Positions 31,180-32,377 of a DNA stretch of 32,377 nt are shown piece after piece. This DNA is from Burkholderiales bacterium (GTDB lineage: Bacteria; Pseudomonadota; Gammaproteobacteria; Burkholderiales; Usitatibacteraceae): contig JAHCAK010000042.1 in NCBI GenBank assembly GCA_019634955.1, positions 1 to 32,377 on the forward strand, in the 5' to 3' direction. The translations under genes and the position numbers were made by a program. Under the pieces are notes generated by a model that saw nothing but the letters and a program-made list of their open reading frames with translations, had not been told where the DNA came from and searched no databases. Numbering within the stretch: position 1 is the first letter of the stretch; the number at the start of each line of letters is the position of its first letter.

Positions 31180-31422
31180 ATGAAACGCACGCTCGCAGCC
31201 ATCGCCACGCTCGCCTTCGCCGGTTCCGCCTTCGCCTTCCACTGCCCCAAGGACATGAAGGCCATCGACGAAGCCCTCGCCAAGAACCCCAAGCTCTCGG
31301 AAGCGCAGATGAGCGAGGTGAAGAAGGCGCGCGCGGACGGCGAAGCCCTGCACAAGGCCGGCAAGCACCAGGAGTCGGTCGACACCCTCGCGAAAGCGAT
31401 GAAGATCCTCGCGATCAAGTAA
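31180..31422 (+). CDS. Small exported helical protein
   Basis: The 80-residue precursor has a clean signal peptide (MKRTLAAIATLAFAGSAFA). The mature part starts FHCPKDMKAIDEAL and is a highly charged two-helix protein with one Cys. AGGAG is eight bases before the ATG. The family is a small conserved periplasmic group in betaproteobacteria as far as I can tell; function is unknown. It is divergent from the broken membrane-anchored gene and ends nine bases before the second long stem-loop. Confidence 0.88.
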   Translation: MKRTLAAIATLAFAGSAFAFHCPKDMKAIDEALAKNPKLSEAQMSEVKKARADGEALHKAGKHQESVDTLAKAMKILAIK

Positions 31423-31431
31423 GTGGCCGTG

Positions 31432-31489
31432 GCAAGAAGGGCCGGCCGGTTTTTCCGACTCCGCGGAAGAACCGGCCGGCCCTTCTTGC
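31432..31489. terminator. Long stem-loop between convergent genes (copy 2 of shared-core element)
   Basis: Arms 31432-31457 and 31464-31489 pair over 26 bases with a single T/G mismatch (a wobble in plus-strand RNA) around the loop ACTCCG. That loop is the reverse complement of CGGAGT in copy 1, and the adjoining inner stem (TTTTTCCG/CGGAAGAA) matches too, while the outer 18 bases are unrelated. It lies between the stops of the small secreted protein gene and the PhoD gene. No T-run follows on either strand. Confidence 0.8.
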
Positions 31490-31526
31490 TTGCGGCGCCG
31501 TGCCCGTCGATGCGGCGTCGCGGGAT

Positions 31527-32377
31527 TCAGGCTAGTCCGGGGGTGCCTGCCACCACGGAGAAGCTGGCGGCGGTGGAGAGGGCGGCGTCGCGGCGGCGCG
31601 CGTCGTCGACCACGCGCAGGTGGGCGTCGAGGCGGTCGGGGCCGAGGTCGAGGAGGATGTAGCCGCGCCGCGAGCTGTCGGCGTAGCGGATGGGCGGGTT
31701 GGCCTCGCGGATGGCGTTCACGGCCTTCATGCCGAGTCCGCGTGACGAGATGGAGGTGCCGCAGAACTCCGCGGCGATGACGGGGGAGCCGGCATCGCCC
31801 GGCCGCGAGTGGAGGTTCGCGGCGTAGTGCGCGTGCACGTCGCCGCCCAGCACGACGGGGTTGGCCGCGCCGCTCTCCGCGAGCGAGCTGAAGAGCCGCT
31901 CGCGCGCCCAGGGGTAGCCGTCCCAGCCGTCCGTCCAATGCTGCATGCCGCCGGGCGCGGGGCGGCCGGCATTGGCCATGAGCGTCTGCTGCGCGAGCAG
32001 GTTCCAGCGCGAGCGGGAAGCCCGCAGCGCGCCATCCAGCCAGCGTTCCTGCGCATCCCCCAGCATCGTGCGGCCCGGCTGAGTGCGCTCCCCGCAATCA
32101 ACACCCACGGTGCGGCTGCCCCCGCGCCCCGGCGGCGGGCAGGCCTGCCACGCGCGGTACTGGCGGTCGTCCAGCACGTGGATGCTGGCGAGCGAGCCCC
32201 ACGCGTGCGTGCCGTAGAGGCGGAACTCGCCGTCGGGCCGCTCGACGCCCGGCCGCAGCGGCTGGTGCTCGAGGAAGGCGCGGTAGGCGGCCGCGCGCCG
32301 CACGAGAAAGGCCGGGTCGAGGTCCTGCGAGCGGTCGTTGGCGTAGTCGTTGTCGACCTCGTGGTCGTCCCAGGTGA
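31527..32377 (-). CDS. PhoD-family phosphatase, N-terminus cut by window edge
   Basis: The last 283 or so residues of a PhoD-like metallophosphatase (PF09423) are in the window; the signal and N-terminal domain lie beyond. Visible metal-site motifs are TWDDHEVDNDYAND right at the edge and VVLGGDVHAHYAANL further on. WNLLAQQTLMA and AAEFCGTSISSRGLGM are also typical. PhoD enzymes are Tat-exported, Ca2+/Fe3+-dependent alkaline phosphodiesterases/monoesterases. The stop codon is 37 bases from the convergent stem-loop. The reading frame is intact over the visible part. Confidence 0.93.
   Translation of the reverse strand, partial: TWDDHEVDNDYANDRSQDLDPAFLVRRAAAYRAFLEHQPLRPGVERPDGEFRLYGTHAWGSLASIHVLDDRQYRAWQACPPPGRGGSRTVGVDCGERTQPGRTMLGDAQERWLDGALRASRSRWNLLAQQTLMANAGRPAPGGMQHWTDGWDGYPWARERLFSSLAESGAANPVVLGGDVHAHYAANLHSRPGDAGSPVIAAEFCGTSISSRGLGMKAVNAIREANPPIRYADSSRRGYILLDLGPDRLDAHLRVVDDARRRDAALSTAASFSVVAGTPGLA

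Overview
The window is high-GC DNA (roughly two-thirds or more G+C by eye) with closely packed genes and short gaps. The housekeeping genes (Kup, a Can-type beta carbonic anhydrase numbered like the E. coli enzyme, YajD, HlyIII, DUF1801, PhoD) fit a proteobacterium, most likely a betaproteobacterium of environmental origin; this is inferred from gene types, not from a marker gene. No rRNA, tRNA, CRISPR array, integrase or transposase was seen. No stretch longer than 300 bases lacks a gene.

Layout. 1-2288 (minus): the end-truncated start of a Pro/Ala-rich membrane-anchored protein downstream of kup. 2481-4706 (plus): a secreted CBM9-like/DUF5916 beta-barrel protein, diverging from kup. 4777-7189 (minus): O-methyltransferase, epimerase-like protein, a tiny Lys-rich protein with a TTG start, and HlyIII. 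7243-16802: a large surface/secretion locus, with a 2125-residue Ig-like/beta-helix protein, three tandem phage-tail-collar proteins, a Tat-signal protein and a GNAT acetyltransferase in one tight minus-strand operon, faced by a DUF6916 gene. 16923-22862 (minus): a run of small metabolic and hypothetical genes, several with overlapping stop/start codons. 22999-25917 (minus): an island of visibly lower GC and different codon use, encoding an HNH nuclease, a Sll1717-type P-loop ATPase and a protein with a HEPN-like Rx4H motif, a good candidate defence cassette. 26165-28031 (plus): a papain-like protease/alpha-beta hydrolase fusion broken by about five frameshifts. 28037-29529 (plus): an SDR and a TauE/SafE permease, translationally overlapped. 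29526-31093 (minus): a membrane-anchored protein broken by two frameshifts. 31180-31422 (plus): a small secreted protein. 31527 to the end (minus): PhoD-family phosphatase, cut by the window edge.

The three points most worth attention are: (i) the low-GC HNH/ATPase/HEPN operon; (ii) the collar-protein operon led by a giant protein that carries an IPTL-CTERM-like sorting signal near its N-terminus instead of at its C-terminus; (iii) two long stem-loops, 27 kb apart, each between convergent genes, which have different outer stems but share the same six-base loop and inner stem.
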